DNA from: DSXH01 sp964532065
Lineage (GTDB): Bacteria; Bacteroidota; Ignavibacteria; Ignavibacteriales; Melioribacteraceae
Length of the DNA: 64,000 nt
Assembly (NCBI GenBank): GCA_964532065.1
Contig: CAZHHG010000002.1
Span: 1-64,000 of the forward strand
Direction of reading: 5' to 3'
Shown here: one piece after another, positions 25,331 through 34,799 of the stretch
Numbering within the stretch: position 1 is the stretch's first letter
Layout: each line of letters begins with the position of its first letter
Program-made: the position numbers and the translations under genes
Notes under the pieces: generated by a model
What the model saw: the letters and a program-made list of their open reading frames with translations, nothing else
What the model was told of the DNA's origin: nothing
The model's database searches: none

Positions 25331-27820
25331 ATGAGGAAGCTGACAACAATTTGTTTCCTGTTATTAGTAACCGCTGTAACTGTAAACGCGCAAAATCAGC
25401 CGGTTACCAAAGCCAACTATGATCTTGCCGCAAAATTTGCACCCAAGAAAGTCGATAAGATGGTTTTCAGCACTTCTGTTGACCCGCACTGGCTGAAAAC
25501 GAGCGACAAGTTCTGGTACAGTTTCGAAACACCGACAATTAAAAATTATTACATCGTCGATCCGGCAAAAGGGACAAAGAAATTACTCTTCGATAACGTA
25601 CAGATGGCACGGAAATTAACTCTGCTTACAAAAGACCCGTATGACGAAAAACATCTTCCAATAACCAGAATAAGATTCAATAAGGACGAAACCGCATTCG
25701 AGTTCGAAGTAAACAGCTCGCAGGATGAAGAGGATTCGACCAAAACCCAGAAGGATAAGAAGGAGAAAAAAGTATTCGGATTCGAATTCAACATTAACAC
25801 TCAGGAGCTGAAACTGATTGAGGATTATCAGAGGAAGAAAGAGATTCCGCGCTGGGCAAACATCTCGCCCGACGGCCAGAGAATAATATTCTCCAAGAAC
25901 TTTAACCTCTTCTGGATGGATAAGGAAAATTTTGAAAAAGCTAAAAAGAAAGAGGATGATTCCACTATTGTAGAGCACAGGATAACCAGCGACGGTGTTG
26001 AAAATTATTCTTACGGGGAAATGGCGGGCGGACCCGAGAACAATGTTGATAAGGAAAAAAATAAGGATAAGAGGAAAGGCGCCGCAATTATATGGTCGCA
26101 GGATTCAAAATATATTGCTGTAGATAGAACCGACTCCCGCAAGGTTAAGGATCTCTGGGTGATTAACGTTCTATCGGAACCGAGACCTACACTCGAAACC
26201 TACAAGTATCACATGCCGGGCGAAGCTGAAGCCCCGGTTGAAGATCTTATTGTTATTAATCTTTCCGATACGACTTATAAACAGACAAAAATCCAAACAG
26301 AAAAATTTAAAGACCAGAATCTCTCAATCCTTACGGCTCCGCGGCCCGAGAATACCAGAGACGACGATTACCGTCCTGCAATGTGGATCTCCAAGACAAG
26401 CGACAAACTCTATTTCGAGAGGATCAGTAGGGACCTGCATCGTCTAGATGTTTGTGTTGCAGACGTGAACACGGGCGAATCGAAAGTTCTAATCTCCGAA
26501 GAAATGAATACTTATGTTGAATCGAGAAGGCCCGGAATGGTGAACAACGGGGAAGAACTTATTCACTGGAGCGAAAGAGACGGCTGGGCCCACTTTTATC
26601 TTTATGATAAAAACGGGAATCTGAAGAAACAGATTACAAGCGGAAATTTTCATTGCGAGGATATAGTAAAAATCGACGAGAAAAATCGCGTTCTCTATTT
26701 TATAGCAAATATGGTTGAGCCGGACGAGGATCCTTATTATACTCATCTCTACAGGGTCAATTTCGACGGTACTGGATTCAGGCTTCTTAATCCCGGTAAC
26801 TTTAATCATAATGTGAACATGAATGATTCACAAAGATATTTTATCAATAATTACTCCCGTGTTAATACAGTTCCGGCCTCATCACTGTACGACAACGCAG
26901 GTAAAAAAATTATGGATCTGGAAACAGCCGACCTCTCTCAGTTATTTGCTGCGGGTTATAAATTTCCGGAACCATTTGTTGTAAAAGCAGCCGACGGAAT
27001 TACAGATATATACGGCGTGATGTACAAACCGTTCGATTTCGACTCAACCAGATCCTATCCATTGATTCAATATGTTTACCCCGGTCCTCAAACAGAAGCT
27101 GTAAATAAGAGCTTCAGTAAAGGATTGGATAGAACCGACCGCCTCGCTCAATTCGGTTTTGTTGTTGTTACACTCGGCAATAGAGGCGGACATCCGTCCC
27201 GTTCCAAATGGTATCACAACTACGGATACGGAAACCTGCGCGACTACGGCCTGGCCGATAAAAAATACGGTGCCGAGCAATTGGCCGCAAAATATAAGTT
27301 CATCGATATTTCACGAGTGGGAATTCACGGCCACTCAGGCGGAGGATTTATGTCCACCGCGGCAATGCTTGTTTATCCCGACTTCTTTAAAGTAGCGGTT
27401 TCATCCGCGGGCAATCATGAAAATAACATTTATAACAGATGGTGGAGCGAAAAGCACGACGGCGTTAAAGAGATTAAGGATAAGAAAGGGGAAATTAAGT
27501 TTGAATATGATATTGATAAAAACTCCGAACTGGCAAAAAATCTGAAAGGTAATTTGATGCTTGTAACGGGAGACATTGATAATAATGTTCACCCCGGAAA
27601 CACAATCAGAATGGCCAATGCATTAATTAAAGCAAATAAGAGATTCGACTTTATGATTATGCCGGGTCAGCGCCATGGATTCGGGGATATGACAGAATAT
27701 TTCTTCTGGCTTATGGGCGATTATTTTTCAAAGCATCTGCTCGGCGATTATTCTACAAGCGTTGATGTAAAAGAGATCAATAACGAAATTGAACAGACTG
27801 GAAATAAGAAACCGAGATAG
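25331..27820 (+). CDS. S9-family peptidase (dipeptidyl peptidase IV/prolyl oligopeptidase type), exported
   Basis: 829 residues. Signal peptide MRKLTTICFLLLVTAVTVNA, an N-terminal propeller (about 40-540), then the alpha/beta-hydrolase domain with Ser669 (GHSGGG), Asp750 (GDIDNNVHP) and His782 (GQRHGFGD), a complete triad. The DPP IV Asn710 equivalent is Asn752. The propeller has lysine- and glutamate-rich insertions (for example EEDSTKTQKDKKEKK near 133-147). The Glu-Glu dipeptide-binding pair of true DPP IV is not evident, so exact specificity is open. Periplasmic or surface peptide breakdown. Confidence 0.93.
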   Translation: MRKLTTICFLLLVTAVTVNAQNQPVTKANYDLAAKFAPKKVDKMVFSTSVDPHWLKTSDKFWYSFETPTIKNYYIVDPAKGTKKLLFDNVQMARKLTLLTKDPYDEKHLPITRIRFNKDETAFEFEVNSSQDEEDSTKTQKDKKEKKVFGFEFNINTQELKLIEDYQRKKEIPRWANISPDGQRIIFSKNFNLFWMDKENFEKAKKKEDDSTIVEHRITSDGVENYSYGEMAGGPENNVDKEKNKDKRKGAAIIWSQDSKYIAVDRTDSRKVKDLWVINVLSEPRPTLETYKYHMPGEAEAPVEDLIVINLSDTTYKQTKIQTEKFKDQNLSILTAPRPENTRDDDYRPAMWISKTSDKLYFERISRDLHRLDVCVADVNTGESKVLISEEMNTYVESRRPGMVNNGEELIHWSERDGWAHFYLYDKNGNLKKQITSGNFHCEDIVKIDEKNRVLYFIANMVEPDEDPYYTHLYRVNFDGTGFRLLNPGNFNHNVNMNDSQRYFINNYSRVNTVPASSLYDNAGKKIMDLETADLSQLFAAGYKFPEPFVVKAADGITDIYGVMYKPFDFDSTRSYPLIQYVYPGPQTEAVNKSFSKGLDRTDRLAQFGFVVVTLGNRGGHPSRSKWYHNYGYGNLRDYGLADKKYGAEQLAAKYKFIDISRVGIHGHSGGGFMSTAAMLVYPDFFKVAVSSAGNHENNIYNRWWSEKHDGVKEIKDKKGEIKFEYDIDKNSELAKNLKGNLMLVTGDIDNNVHPGNTIRMANALIKANKRFDFMIMPGQRHGFGDMTEYFFWLMGDYFSKHLLGDYSTSVDVKEINNEIEQTGNKKPR

Positions 27821-27844
27821 AAATTTTTACTGAAGAAGTTTAAT

Positions 27845-27883
27845 AAAAGGTCGCACTCGTTTTATTTAAGTGTGACCTTTTTT
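27845..27883. terminator. Bidirectional intrinsic terminator
   Basis: AAAAGGTCGCACT pairs with AGTGTGACCTTTT (one G-U), 11-base loop, T-run to 27883 and A-run on the other side. Sits between the convergent S9 peptidase and oxidoreductase genes. Confidence 0.88.
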
Positions 27884-27917
27884 ATTCTAAAATAAGAAGT
27901 AAGACAATAACCCGGGA

Positions 27918-29309
27918 TTATACAACCACCTTTTCAACCCGTAGTGTTTTTTTGCTTGCCTCTGCCGCAAATCCCATTATGTGACTCTCAATTGAAACGT
28001 CGATTGAGGATGAAAGAAGTTCCGGATTATTCTGTGTTATTGCTTGGATCCAGTCCCGGACAAGCCGCCAGTCGCCTCCGCCGTGTCCACTATGTTTATA
28101 ATTCTCTATTTCAATGGTTTTTGCATCGTAGGTCTTTGCTTCTTTAGTTCTGAAATCGCTTATAGTAAACGAATTCATATCACCGTAGATATGACCCATG
28201 CTTCCCATAATGTGGGTTCTTCTTCCTCCGTAAGGTGTAAATGCTTCCATCGAAAAGTTAGCCGTTACACCGTTCTTAAATGCCATCGAACTTATATAAT
28301 GATCATCCTGGTCGTTATTCATTCTGTAAACGCATCGTCCGTAATTTGTTGTCCGCAGATATTCGAGGATTGCATCCCCGTGTTTCTCCTTATCGTCCGG
28401 CAGATCGAATACATATGTCCACCCTCTCTCGCGATAATAAATTTTAAGCGCGGAATAAGGACAGGTGTTTTCGACCTTACAACCGTTCATACATCTATCG
28501 GTACTTCCCTCGGGTGCGTTTTCTTTTTTAAACCATTTAAGATCACCCATGGCAACAATCTGTTTACATGGTTGTCCAACCATCCAGCGGAGAATATCAA
28601 GGTCGTGACAGCTTTTAGCTAGAATTATAGGTGTTGTTTCTTTGCTGTTGTGCCAGTTGCCCCGTACGTAAGAGTGGGACATGTGTATATGTTCGATCGG
28701 CTCAAGATGCTGGAAACTGATAAGTTCTCCGATTGCACCGGAATTTATCAGCTCTCTTAATTTGATGAAATAAGGTGCATAACGAAGTACATGACAGACA
28801 GCTACAATCCTTCCGGTTTTCTTAGTCATTGCGAGTATATCGCGGCACTCCTTTTCAGAAGGTGAAATCGGTTTTTCAAGCAGAACATCGTAACCCATTT
28901 CTAGTGCGGCCATACATGGTCCGTAGTGAAGGTTATCCGGCGTGCTGATAATTACAGCATCAGCAAACTTCGGCTTTTCAAAAACATGTTCCCACGTAAC
29001 AAACCTGTTTTCATCACTTATATTATGTTTTTTTGTATAACGCTCGTTTCTGATAGGTATCGGTTCAGCTACGCCGACAATATCCAGTTCATCAGGAAAT
29101 TCAACAGCATAATTTCCGTAAACATTCCCTCTTGCGCCGGCTCCGCATGTAATTGCTCTTACCGGTTTAGGTGGTTTTTTATAGAATGGATTATCGTCAT
29201 ACGCAGAAAGAGGAATTCTTGAATCCTCCCCCATTCTGAAATTTGAAAGTAATAATCCTCCCGTTGTAATTCCCAGAGTTTTTAAAATTTCGCGTCGTGT
29301 AAAAGGCAT
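27918..29309 (-). CDS. Gfo/Idh/MocA-family oxidoreductase with Tat signal
   Basis: About 463 residues from MPFTRREILKTLGITTGGLLLSN, a clear Tat signal (TRREILK); an ATG four codons upstream (29321) is an alternative. Nucleotide-binding GAGARGNVYGNYA, followed by the EKP motif (LLEKPISPSEKEC) and the DxxH-type catalytic region (SCHDLDILRWM). A cysteine group (CMNGCKVENTCPY) within the substrate domain is unusual for the family. Likely a periplasmic NAD(P)-bound sugar or inositol dehydrogenase or glycosidase-like enzyme, as for other Tat-exported members. Confidence 0.9.
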   Translation of the reverse strand: MPFTRREILKTLGITTGGLLLSNFRMGEDSRIPLSAYDDNPFYKKPPKPVRAITCGAGARGNVYGNYAVEFPDELDIVGVAEPIPIRNERYTKKHNISDENRFVTWEHVFEKPKFADAVIISTPDNLHYGPCMAALEMGYDVLLEKPISPSEKECRDILAMTKKTGRIVAVCHVLRYAPYFIKLRELINSGAIGELISFQHLEPIEHIHMSHSYVRGNWHNSKETTPIILAKSCHDLDILRWMVGQPCKQIVAMGDLKWFKKENAPEGSTDRCMNGCKVENTCPYSALKIYYRERGWTYVFDLPDDKEKHGDAILEYLRTTNYGRCVYRMNNDQDDHYISSMAFKNGVTANFSMEAFTPYGGRRTHIMGSMGHIYGDMNSFTISDFRTKEAKTYDAKTIEIENYKHSGHGGGDWRLVRDWIQAITQNNPELLSSSIDVSIESHIMGFAAEASKKTLRVEKVVV

Positions 29310-29458
29310 GTCGGTCACCATTATCTGTTAAGATGTAATGGAACTTAACAAAAAAGAAGATTATATGAATCAGAAATTTATTTGTAGCGGTAATGATCAA
29401 GTTCCTGTAAATTTCGGCATAATAAAAATCAAAACCGAATTATCCGGTCAGGATTAAA

Positions 29459-29902
29459 ATGATAAAATACAATAAGAATGATTTTTCAATCAGTACAAAT
29501 AAGCGCCGATTAGATATTTTCGAAACTCATAGGTTTCTTACAAACTCCTACTGGTCCAAAGGAATTCCTTTAAGTGCTGTTAAAGAACAGATTTCTAACT
29601 CATTCTGCTTTGGTGTCTACTATAATAAAAAGCAGGCCGGATACGCAAGAGTAGTAACGGACTTTGTTGGATTTGCATATCTGTGCGATGTTTTTATTAA
29701 GGAAGAGTATAGGGGCATCGGACTTTCGAAGATGCTTATGGATGAGATTATCAATCACCCGAAACTCAAAAATGTAAAATCCTGGATGCTTGCCACTAAA
29801 GATGCGCATAAGCTTTATGAGAAATACGGATTTGAACCGCTCGATAAACCGCGCAAATATATGAGACGATACAAATTTAAGGACTGGACCGAAAAAAAAT
29901 AA
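29459..29902 (+). CDS. GNAT-family N-acetyltransferase
   Basis: 147 residues. Acetyl-CoA loop EEYRGIGLSKMLMDEII matches the R/Q-x-x-G-x-G/A pattern of GNAT motif A; beta-4/5 is seen in FAYLCDVFI and the C-terminal YEKYGFEPL is typical. Small single-domain enzyme, cytoplasmic, substrate unknown. The opening (TNKRRLDIFETHRFLTNSYWSKGI) matches a common uncharacterised GNAT subgroup. Confidence 0.88.
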   Translation: MIKYNKNDFSISTNKRRLDIFETHRFLTNSYWSKGIPLSAVKEQISNSFCFGVYYNKKQAGYARVVTDFVGFAYLCDVFIKEEYRGIGLSKMLMDEIINHPKLKNVKSWMLATKDAHKLYEKYGFEPLDKPRKYMRRYKFKDWTEKK

Positions 29903-29997
29903 TTCAGCAGTTGGCTATTATTTCTCATTAAATATTTTTATGGATTAAGTAAAACCTTTAAGGTATATTCCTTCAGGAAATTACCGGCGGGCTCAAG

Positions 29998-30864
29998 ATG
30001 GGACATAAAAAAGGTAAGTCGGATAAACTCCCGAAAGAAAAGAATCACTCCGAAAAACCCCCGAAGGAAAAAAATCACTCCGGAAAAGAGAAACCAGGCA
30101 AGAAGTTTTACGAAAAAGAACTTGCCAGACTCCAGATCGAACTGGTCAAACTTCAGGAATGGATAAAACAAAACGGCTTGAAGGTGGTTGTTATTTTTGA
30201 AGGGAGAGATGCCGCCGGGAAAGGAGGAACTATAAAGAGAATTATAGATAAACTCAATCCGCGCGTTGCCCGACTCGTTGCTCTGGGCGTTCCAACCGAA
30301 AAAGAAAAAACACAATGGTACTTTCAAAGGTATGTTCAGCATTTACCCGCCGCAGGCGAAATGGTCTTGTTCGACCGGTCCTGGTATAACCGCGCCGGCG
30401 TAGAACATGTAATGGGATTCTGTTCAGAAGATGAATATCGGGAGTTTTTCAGATCCTGTCCGGAGTTTGAAAGAATGCTAATGCGCTCCGGGATAATTTT
30501 AATTAAGTACTGGTTCTCTATAAGCGATAAAGAACAGGAGAAACGGTTTCAGAAAAGAATTCATGACCCACGCAGAAGATGGAAGCTTAGCCCGATGGAT
30601 CTTGAATCACGTGCCAGATGGGAGGATTATTCAAGGGCTAAGGACGAAATGTTCAGCCATACCGATATTAAACAAGCGCCCTGGTATGTTGTAAATGCTG
30701 ACGACAAGGAGCGTGCACGCCTGAATGTTATTAGTCATCTTCTTACAATGATACCGTATAAGGATTTAACTCCCGAACCGATCGAACTCCCTCCGCGGGA
30801 GAAATCGAAAGGTTACGTAAGGCCGCCAATGACGGATCAGACCTTTATACCGGAGGTATATTAG
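29998..30864 (+). CDS. ppk2: Polyphosphate kinase 2
   Basis: 288 residues. Walker A GRDAAGKGGT (69-78), Walker B LFDRSWYNRAGVE with Asp126, lid region RFQKRIHDPRRRWKLSPMD, then the DDKERAR stretch: the full single-domain PPK2 pattern. Transfers phosphate between polyphosphate and nucleotides (NDP or NMP). The first 36 residues form a Lys/Pro/Glu-rich tail with a repeated PKEKNHS motif, which could bind polyphosphate; this extension is an unusual addition. Ends at a hairpin. Confidence 0.93.
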   Translation: MGHKKGKSDKLPKEKNHSEKPPKEKNHSGKEKPGKKFYEKELARLQIELVKLQEWIKQNGLKVVVIFEGRDAAGKGGTIKRIIDKLNPRVARLVALGVPTEKEKTQWYFQRYVQHLPAAGEMVLFDRSWYNRAGVEHVMGFCSEDEYREFFRSCPEFERMLMRSGIILIKYWFSISDKEQEKRFQKRIHDPRRRWKLSPMDLESRARWEDYSRAKDEMFSHTDIKQAPWYVVNADDKERARLNVISHLLTMIPYKDLTPEPIELPPREKSKGYVRPPMTDQTFIPEVY

Positions 30865-30865
30865 G

Positions 30866-30889
30866 CCGGCAGCTTTTTTGAGCTGCCGG
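30866..30889. terminator. Strong hairpin after ppk2
   Basis: CCGGCAGCT and AGCTGCCGG, 9 perfect pairs, loop TTTTTG, starting 2 bases after the stop. No T-run follows on the plus strand, so efficiency is uncertain. Lies between convergent genes. Confidence 0.65.
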
Positions 30890-30904
30890 TAAATCCGGGG
30901 GTAC

Positions 30905-32038
30905 CTACTTCTTCGGGGTTACCTTAATATTAAAATCGAGATTTAATTTCAGATTTTTTTCTGCGCCTGTTATAAGGTTTTCCACTTTATATGCGACTGA
31001 ATATTTTTTATTGACATCTGTATTATCCTTTCGTGCTCTCACGGGAAACATCATTGTTGTCCCGGCCAGAAGTTTGATATATTCAGGAAAGCGGATCTTC
31101 TCGTCAGTTCCTTCAAGACGCAGTTCAAAATCGATATCTGAATTGTTTGTCACTTTTATGTTCGCGGTATTTCTTCCTACAGTATTAACATTTGTCGTTT
31201 CAAATTTAATCGAAGATCTGAAAAGAGGATCCAGGTATTTTTCTTCACCGTATAATTTACCGTCGTAAAAAATTGCTGTCCGCCTATTTATAATCCCGTC
31301 CTTTATTCCTTCCGAAGATGCTGTTTTGGAAAAGACTAATGTAACCGGCCGTCGTGTATTTCCGTAATCGAATTCAATCGGATTATGAATGTCGCTGTTT
31401 CCCAGAATCGCTAACTTTTTTTCCAGGCACCATTCAAAAACAGTCGGGTAATACTCAATACTGTTTACAACTTCAACTCCCGAGATCAGTTTATTTTCGT
31501 AGAGATAAGTGTGCTCATCGTACCATCGCGCAACTCCGTCGGGCTGCTGACCTGTCCAGCCGGGATGATTCCAGAAAACAAGCCCCCCCTGTTTTACAGC
31601 TTCTTTAATGGCGTCCCGCCAGTCGTCTTTTACAAGTGCGTTAGCGTCTGTAATAAAGATGGCGTTAAGATGTCCGGGAGGCATACTCCGTGTAATCTCT
31701 GAACCGTGGATCAGAATAATTCCGAGCTGATCTGCAAGAGCATTGCCGATCTCATATGCGGCGTTGTGATTTGTAGGAACATAATCCTTATGCGGCTGAT
31801 ACTCGATATGATCAGTTATGGCAATTGCATCCAGACCGCTACGCCACGCTTCTTCAATTCTAAACGTAGGCCATACTGTTCCGTCAGAGAAAACCGTATG
31901 TGAATGGAAATCGCATTTTAAAGTTTTGTAACCCGGAATGTCGGGAATTTTAATTTCTTTTCTGTAATTCGGCTGGGCACTTAATCCGGCAAAAAAGAGA
32001 ATTAATATTGCTGCTGTTAATAGATTTTTGATTTTCAT
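30905..32038 (-). CDS. Exported PHP-domain phosphoesterase
   Basis: 377 residues. Signal peptide MKIKNLLTAAILILFFAGLSA. PHP metal motifs: DFHSHTVFSDG (H-x-H), AIAITDHIEY, WNHPGW, and GNSDIHNP, which supply the His and Asp ligands of a trinuclear phosphoesterase site. A C-terminal beta domain of about 100 residues follows, with no recognised family. Export makes a nucleic acid repair role unlikely; a periplasmic phosphatase is more likely. Preceded by GGAGCC as a modest Shine-Dalgarno. Confidence 0.88.
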   Translation of the reverse strand: MKIKNLLTAAILILFFAGLSAQPNYRKEIKIPDIPGYKTLKCDFHSHTVFSDGTVWPTFRIEEAWRSGLDAIAITDHIEYQPHKDYVPTNHNAAYEIGNALADQLGIILIHGSEITRSMPPGHLNAIFITDANALVKDDWRDAIKEAVKQGGLVFWNHPGWTGQQPDGVARWYDEHTYLYENKLISGVEVVNSIEYYPTVFEWCLEKKLAILGNSDIHNPIEFDYGNTRRPVTLVFSKTASSEGIKDGIINRRTAIFYDGKLYGEEKYLDPLFRSSIKFETTNVNTVGRNTANIKVTNNSDIDFELRLEGTDEKIRFPEYIKLLAGTTMMFPVRARKDNTDVNKKYSVAYKVENLITGAEKNLKLNLDFNIKVTPKK

Positions 32039-32190
32039 TTGGAAGGCTCCAAGACATTAAAATTAACTTTTGAAAAATACCAATCGTTTAGACTATATGA
32101 AAAAAATATTTGCTGTTTGAAGAGCTTTTTAAGAGGGTATAAGAAATAATAATAATTGTTATTTTTAACGGGTTAAAAAATGGTGCTAAA

Positions 32191-32792
32191 ATGAAGAAGT
32201 TATATACTATCCTGATTTACTTTTTCGGAATAATTTTACCGGCTCAAACAATTAATGTTACACTAGAAGTTATATCGCCTACGCTCAGCGATTCTTCAAA
32301 AGTTTATGTCTCCGGAAATTCGGAAGAGCTGGGGAACTGGCAGCCGGATAGAGTTATGCTTGATAATGTCGGAAATAAAACATGGAGGAGAAAACTCCAG
32401 ATTCCAAAAGGATTCCGGATGGAGTTTAAATTTACCAAGGGAAGCTGGGACACAGAAGCTCTGGGAAGCGATTCGTCTATTCCCCCGAACACAGTACTTA
32501 CGGCGGATAAGGACACGGTTATTGTTATAACAATTATGAACTGGCGGGATAAATTTAATTTTGTGGTTAAAGGTCAAATTACCGGAACGGTTGAATTTCA
32601 TAAAGATTTTGAAATTGACGGTTTAAAACCGCGCGATATCTTTGTCTGGCTTCCGCCCGGATACGAATCAGAACCTGAAAGACATTACCCGGTTCTCTAT
32701 ATGCACGACGGGCAGAATCTGATAAATCCGCGTACATCAAATACTTTTATCGACTGGCAGGTTGATGAAACTGCTGATAGTCTGATTCGAAA
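32191..32792 (+). CDS. Exported esterase, part before the assembly gap
   Basis: Signal peptide MKKLYTILIYFFGIILPAQT, then a starch-binding-like beta domain (residues 20-115; VYVSGNSEELGNWQPDR is the CBM20-type opening) and the first half of an esterase-D-fold hydrolase: RDIFVWLPPGYESEPERHYPVLYMHDGQNL. The frame reaches the N-run after Arg200. The apparent stop a few codons past the gap is an artefact. Joined to the fragment at 32805-33320, it gives one enzyme of about 380 residues. Confidence 0.85.
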
Positions 32793-32802
32793 NNNNNNNN
32801 NN
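32793..32802. other. Assembly gap of 10 N
   Basis: Run of ten unknown bases inside the esterase gene. To keep one reading frame across it, the true length must leave remainder 2 on division by 3 (for example 8 or 11), so 10 is a placeholder. Confidence 0.95.
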
Positions 32803-32804
32803 AG

Positions 32805-33320
32805 CCGTTTATTCTTGTAGGAATCAATAATACATCCGACCGCGCGAGTGAATACAGTAAAACCACGCTCGGGGAGTTGTATATGAAACTGATAGTTGAA
32901 AAGATAAAACCGTTTGTAGATTCAAATTACAGAACACTGCCGGACCGTTTAAACACAGCTGTGGGTGGGTCGTCGATGGGGGGATTAATCTCATTTGTAA
33001 TAGCATGGGATTATCCAGAAGTATTTTCGAAAGCCGCCTGTTTCTCACCTGCATTTAAATTCAGGAATTACAACTATGTTGATATCGTAAGAAATTATTC
33101 GGGCAAGAAAAAGAATCTACTCTTCTACCTTGATAACGGCGGAGTTGGGCTTGAATCGGCTCTGCAGCCGGGAATAGATGAAATGATTGAAGCACTTAAA
33201 GCACTCGGTTATCAGAAGGAGAAGGATTTTTTTCTATTTATTGATAACGAGGCAGAGCATAATGAAGCTGCCTGGGCTGAAAGAATGTGGCGACCATTAA
33301 TTCTATTTTTTGCAAAATGA
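32805..33320 (+). CDS. Exported esterase, part after the assembly gap
   Basis: Opens PFILVGINNTSDRASEYS in the frame that leads to GGSSMGGLISF, the nucleophile elbow of the esterase-D/feruloyl-esterase fold, and then to EAEHNEAAWAERMWRPL, with the catalytic His. The PFILVGI strand normally follows the VDETADSLI segment present just before the gap, which shows that both parts are one gene. Its stop overlaps the following gene's start as ATGA. Likely hydrolyses carboxylic esters, perhaps on sugars bound by the N-terminal domain. Confidence 0.85.
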   Translation, partial: PFILVGINNTSDRASEYSKTTLGELYMKLIVEKIKPFVDSNYRTLPDRLNTAVGGSSMGGLISFVIAWDYPEVFSKAACFSPAFKFRNYNYVDIVRNYSGKKKNLLFYLDNGGVGLESALQPGIDEMIEALKALGYQKEKDFFLFIDNEAEHNEAAWAERMWRPLILFFAK

Positions 33321-33850
33321 AAATACTTGTCGGTTCAAAAAATCCGGTTAAGATTGATTCAGTTAAGGAAGCTCTTTCCAATTATTTTGAAAGTATCGAA
33401 GTAATTGGAATTAACGCTGAATCAGGGGTCCCCCTTCAACCGGTCGGTGATGATACATTTACAGGCGCGAGAAATCGGGCGTTATACTTGAAGTCTTTTA
33501 GCGAAAGAAATGGAATCGGCGCCGAATTGTTTGTAGGAATCGAAGGCGGAATATCAAACATATATGGCAAATGGTTCGCATTCGGCTGTATGTGTATTCT
33601 TGATAGTGCCGGCTGTGAAGGATTTGGGACATCACCCCTTTTTGAACTTCCGAAGACGGTTGTTAATAAGCTTCTTGACGGAATAGAGCTTGGCGATGTA
33701 ATGGATGAGATTCAGAACGAGGAGAACACCAAACAGAAACAGGGTGCTATCGGCTATTTTACTAATGGGGTTATGAACAGGAAAGAACTTTATATCGAAG
33801 GATTAAAAGTTGCAGTAATTCCATTTTTACATAAAGACAAATATTTCTAA
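33317..33850 (+). CDS. YjjX-type inosine/xanthosine triphosphatase
   Basis: 177 residues from MKILVGSKNPVKIDSVKEAL, the YjjX-family N-terminus with the nucleotide-binding GSKNPVK. Later motifs are DDTFTGARNRA, FVGIEGGI, FGCMCILD and GAIGYFTNGVMNR, as in E. coli YjjX. Removes non-canonical ITP and XTP. The true start overlaps the esterase stop (ATGA); an upstream start in the same frame is rejected because it would lie inside the esterase gene. Confidence 0.9.
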   Translation: MKILVGSKNPVKIDSVKEALSNYFESIEVIGINAESGVPLQPVGDDTFTGARNRALYLKSFSERNGIGAELFVGIEGGISNIYGKWFAFGCMCILDSAGCEGFGTSPLFELPKTVVNKLLDGIELGDVMDEIQNEENTKQKQGAIGYFTNGVMNRKELYIEGLKVAVIPFLHKDKYF

Positions 33851-33911
33851 TTATTTTTTCTAATGATCAGGAACATGATCCCGATCGTGATCAAGAATTT
33901 CAGGAGAAAAT

Positions 33912-34700
33912 ATGACACTTCCGATTTACCAGGTTGATGCGTTCACCGGAGAATTATTTGGTGGTAATCCGGCCGCGGTTGTTCCACTGGAAAAATGGCT
34001 GGACGACGGTACTATGCAGAAGATCGCCGCAGAAAATAATCTTGCTGAAACTGCTTTCTTTGTTAAAGAGAAAGATCATTATCATATCAGGTGGATGACA
34101 CCGTTGAAAGAAGTAAATCTTTGCGGTCACGCTACTCTTGCTTCAGCGTTTGTGATCTTTAATTTCATAGAAAAAAATATTCAGAGAATAAATTTTACTT
34201 CACGAAGCGGAATTCTTTCCGTTGAAAAAAACGGGGAGTATCTTACTCTCGATTTTCCTTCCAACAATCCTGTGCCGGTGCCGGCCCCAGCCAGGCTAAA
34301 GGAGTGCTTTAACCGCAATCCTGTTGAAATACTTGAAGGAGGAGAATATTTATTTCTGGTCTTCGATTCTGAAGATTATATTCGAAACTACAATCCTGAT
34401 TTTGAACGGCTTAAAACTCTTCATCCTATTCATATGATTATAACAGCGCCCGGAGAAAAAGTCGATTTTGTCTCAAGGATGTTTGCGCCCAACCTTGGAA
34501 TTAATGAGGATCCGGTTACGGGTTCAGCACATACAGTTTTAACTCCATACTGGTCTGAAAAGCTTGGTAAAAATGAGATGCTGGCTCATCAGGTCTCATT
34601 GAGAGGCGGTGAATTAAAATGCGTTCAAGAGGGAGACCGGGTTAAAATAAGCGGTAAAGCGGTGCTTTTCCTCACGGGAAACATATTTTTGAATTTTTAA
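33912..34700 (+). CDS. PhzF-family isomerase/epimerase-like protein
   Basis: 262 residues with the PhzF pattern: YQVDAFTGELFGGNPAAV at the N-terminus, the proposed catalytic Glu46 in NLAETAFF, CGHATLA, and EDPVTGSAHTVLTPYW near 210. The family performs proton-transfer isomerisations; most chromosomal members have unknown substrates and are not part of phenazine clusters, and no phenazine genes are seen here. A GATC-rich stretch of about 30 bases lies upstream. Confidence 0.9.
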   Translation: MTLPIYQVDAFTGELFGGNPAAVVPLEKWLDDGTMQKIAAENNLAETAFFVKEKDHYHIRWMTPLKEVNLCGHATLASAFVIFNFIEKNIQRINFTSRSGILSVEKNGEYLTLDFPSNNPVPVPAPARLKECFNRNPVEILEGGEYLFLVFDSEDYIRNYNPDFERLKTLHPIHMIITAPGEKVDFVSRMFAPNLGINEDPVTGSAHTVLTPYWSEKLGKNEMLAHQVSLRGGELKCVQEGDRVKISGKAVLFLTGNIFLNF

Positions 34701-34799
34701 TTTCTAATAAATTCTGCATATTATACCCACAAAATTTTGCGTGGTGCGAAAAATTTGCGCAAACAACCTATCTTATTATGTGATTTTGTGACTTTTTTC

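Noticed and set aside
32793..32820. Pseudogene by frameshift in the esterase
   Set aside because: The frame change coincides with a placeholder N-run; sequence on both sides forms one enzyme.
33912..34700. Phenazine biosynthesis
   Set aside because: A lone PhzF-family protein with no other phz gene nearby; most such proteins are unrelated to phenazines.
34765..34795. A sigma-54-like sequence before the lipoprotein gene (TGGTGCGAAAAATTTGCG)
   Set aside because: Spacing is two bases too long for a -24/-12 promoter.
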